DNA of 64,000 bases from Carnegiea gigantea. Its lineage: Eukaryota; Streptophyta; Magnoliopsida; Caryophyllales; Cactaceae. Location of the stretch: contig JAKOGI010000427.1 in assembly GCA_029747015.1 (NCBI GenBank), positions 378,501 through 442,500 of the forward strand, read 5' to 3'. The position numbers were made by a program, and so were the translations under genes. The notes under the pieces are model-generated. The model worked only from the letters and a program-made list of their open reading frames with translations. It had not been told where the DNA came from and made no database searches. Below are positions 62,406 through 64,000 of the stretch, piece by piece; position 1 is the stretch's first letter, and the number at the start of each line of letters is the position of its first letter.

Positions 62406-62996
62406 TAGAGCTAGGTAATAGATCGTGTCGGGTCAGGTTCGTGTTTGTGTCAAGTTTAAACGGGTTCAGAATTCCTCAACCTGAACCTAACTTGTTTATT
62501 AAACGGGTTGAAAAATCTAGACCTGTACCCATTTAATTTTTAAACGGGTTGACCCGCTTAGCCCGTTTAAGATAAACATGTCAAGTTCAGTCGCTTAATT
62601 AACTATTTACGCATTTAATATTTTCAACTAATACATAACTACAGTGTTAAAACTTAAGTTTACATATCACATTAAATAATTACTCTTTGAAATTCCCCAG
62701 ATTTGTCATAATTCACAATTTCTAAAAATTTTTATATTCTTAATTATCTAATCAATAGTAAATTGAGAAATAAAAAATGGACAAATTATTTGACCTATTT
62801 AACTCATTTAATTAAACGGGTTAAATATGTACTTTTTCGTATCGAGAATCTCGACCTGAACCTAACCCATTTAATTAAACGGGTTGAACGTGTCAACCCA
62901 TTTAATTAAACGGGTTGAAAATTTATACCCAAATCCACTTAATTTCGTGTCGATTTCGAGTTGGTAATCGTATCGGGTCAGTTTTTTCCAACTCTA
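62406..62996. mobile_element. hAT MITE with repeated AAACGGGTT
   Basis: Ends TAGAGCTAGG and, in complement, TAGAGTTGGAAAA. The 8-bp duplication ATTCTAAC is perfect (62398-62405, 62997-63004). The body holds AAACGGGTT at 62458, 62501, 62542, 62815, 62877 and 62908 and one reversed CCCGTTT at 62562, with GGGTC words at both edges. There is no coding capacity. Confidence 0.93.
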
Positions 62997-63004
62997 ATTC
63001 TAAC

Positions 63005-63635
63005 CATAGAGCTTTGCTAATGAACCTTGTTTTTTCCTCATTACCCGAGAATCCATACTTTTTTAGATGACATATTTTATCCCATGTATATTATCCCATT
63101 TCAGAAGTGTCAAACACTTCTTAGCTTGGGACCTTTTCCTCCCCAAAAAAAAAAAAAAAATCGTCAACTAATTCTTTCTAAATTGCCTAATGTTGCAGAA
63201 GGAAGCTTAAAACACTATATTTTAAGGCTTGATAAGGCTTTTTAAGTCAGATTGGATAACCTAATCAGCCTCTGTGCAGCCGCATCCATACATATGTTAT
63301 AAAAATACAAGCAATGGCGTAAGCACATCCATACATATCATACAGGCCCCCAAGTTTCATTACTCACTCCAATATAATAAGGAAGCGTACCCAGTAATAT
63401 ATTCTTTGATCTTATCAATCCATTTATATTCTGAAAAACCAAGCTATACGGTATTCTAAAAAGAGATTAGTCTTGGAACAAAGTTTAATAAGAATACTTA
63501 TGTAGAACAACCCCACTTTTATAAGTTTAATATATGTCCTGTGTAGTCTACTAACAAAGGCCAATGTATGAACACAATTAATCAAATAGAGATAGTAACA
63601 AATCTAAGAGCAACCCGCTTTAATATCATGTTCAC
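63005..63635. other. non-coding stretch
   Basis: AT-rich; short frames at 63027-63245 and 63274-63459 show no known motif. No gene is seen. Confidence 0.5.
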
Positions 63636-64000
63636 TAGGGCTGGCAAAAAACTCTGCACCCATATAAAACTCGCAAAATCGCCCCAATAGGTATGGATAT
63701 GGGTGGTGAAAATAAAAAAAATGAGTATGGGGCTGGTATTGATAAAATGGGTATGAGTATGGGTATGGATATAGGTCATACCCGCCTCATACCTGCCCAT
63801 ACTGGTTTTATCAATACCGACCCCATACCCGTCTCATACTCGCCCCATTTAAAACTCATACCCGTTTGTTTGAAATTCTAATTTGTTACTTGTGCTTAAA
63901 TATTTTGATAGTTGCTTTGAGTTGTATGATATTCAAGATTTCGGTGAAACATTTTGTTTGAAATTATAATTGTCAAGTGCTAATTTATTGTTTTGATTAG
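63636..64000. mobile_element. hAT-type MITE, left end, runs past the window
   Basis: The left end TAGGGCTGGCAAAAAAC is a common hAT terminal sequence. The block to about 63870 is an inverted repeat of GGTATTGATAAAATGGGTATG-type words with its complement at 63790-63835, mixed with CCCATAC words. No right end was found before the window stops. The candidate duplication on the left is ATGTTCAC (63628-63635). Confidence 0.6.

Noticed and set aside
63582..63881. Open frames of 72 and 62 codons on opposite strands
   Set aside because: They result from the inverted GGGTATG/CATACCC words of the hAT MITE.

Overview
This window is a stretch of plant nuclear DNA, AT-rich and almost wholly made of transposable elements. 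I found no intact host gene, no tRNA or rRNA gene and no CRISPR array. Plant origin follows from the element types: copia and gypsy (Athila-like and Del/Tekay-like) LTR retrotransposons, a CACTA element with a TNPA-type gene, a TRIM, a plant LINE tail, and many hAT and PIF/Harbinger MITEs. A eudicot is likely. The PIF-type ends of the GGCCCTGTTCTTTTCG kind recall Caryophyllales, but that is an impression only.

Layout. 1-4500: hAT and foldback/PIF MITEs, one hAT element holding a long TA tract. 4500-13568: minisatellites, one of them split by an old non-autonomous LTR element (about 6824-12100), then a decayed gypsy gag on the minus strand. 13569-24130: a decayed Athila-type gypsy element on the minus strand, with complete order gag-PR-RT-RH-INT, a 1.7-kb 3' LTR, a truncated 5' LTR, and a probable solo LTR nested in its 3' region. 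24956-32387: a dense MITE cluster (hAT, PIF/Harbinger) plus a TRIM. 34538-38610: a CACTA element with exact ends and TSD, carrying a broken TNPA-like gene and a Del/Tekay LTR fragment. 39100-44783: a rearranged copia element whose protease/pre-integrase part and one LTR segment are flipped relative to the rest, with a LINE tail inserted. 46155-51756: a second copy of the composite PIF element, split by a 4-kb Del/Tekay-like solo LTR and a hAT MITE. 55026-61204: a young, full-length copia element. 62406-64000: two more hAT MITEs.

The best single element is the copia element at 55026-61204. Its two 376-bp LTRs differ at one base, it has a perfect ATTCA target duplication, a tRNA-iMet primer site and a polypurine tract. 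Its gag-pol frame is broken once in an A run, and two family-conserved catalytic or metal-binding residues are changed by apparent G-to-A changes.

The most unusual pattern is that at least seven hAT-type MITEs with differing ends share cores built from GGGTC/CCGAC words and, in some, repeated AAACGGG, a word close to the binding site known for the maize Ac transposase. A second is a nested pair of PIF MITEs that seems to have moved as one unit, since both copies hold the inner element at the same site. Coordinates of degenerate elements are approximate where stated.
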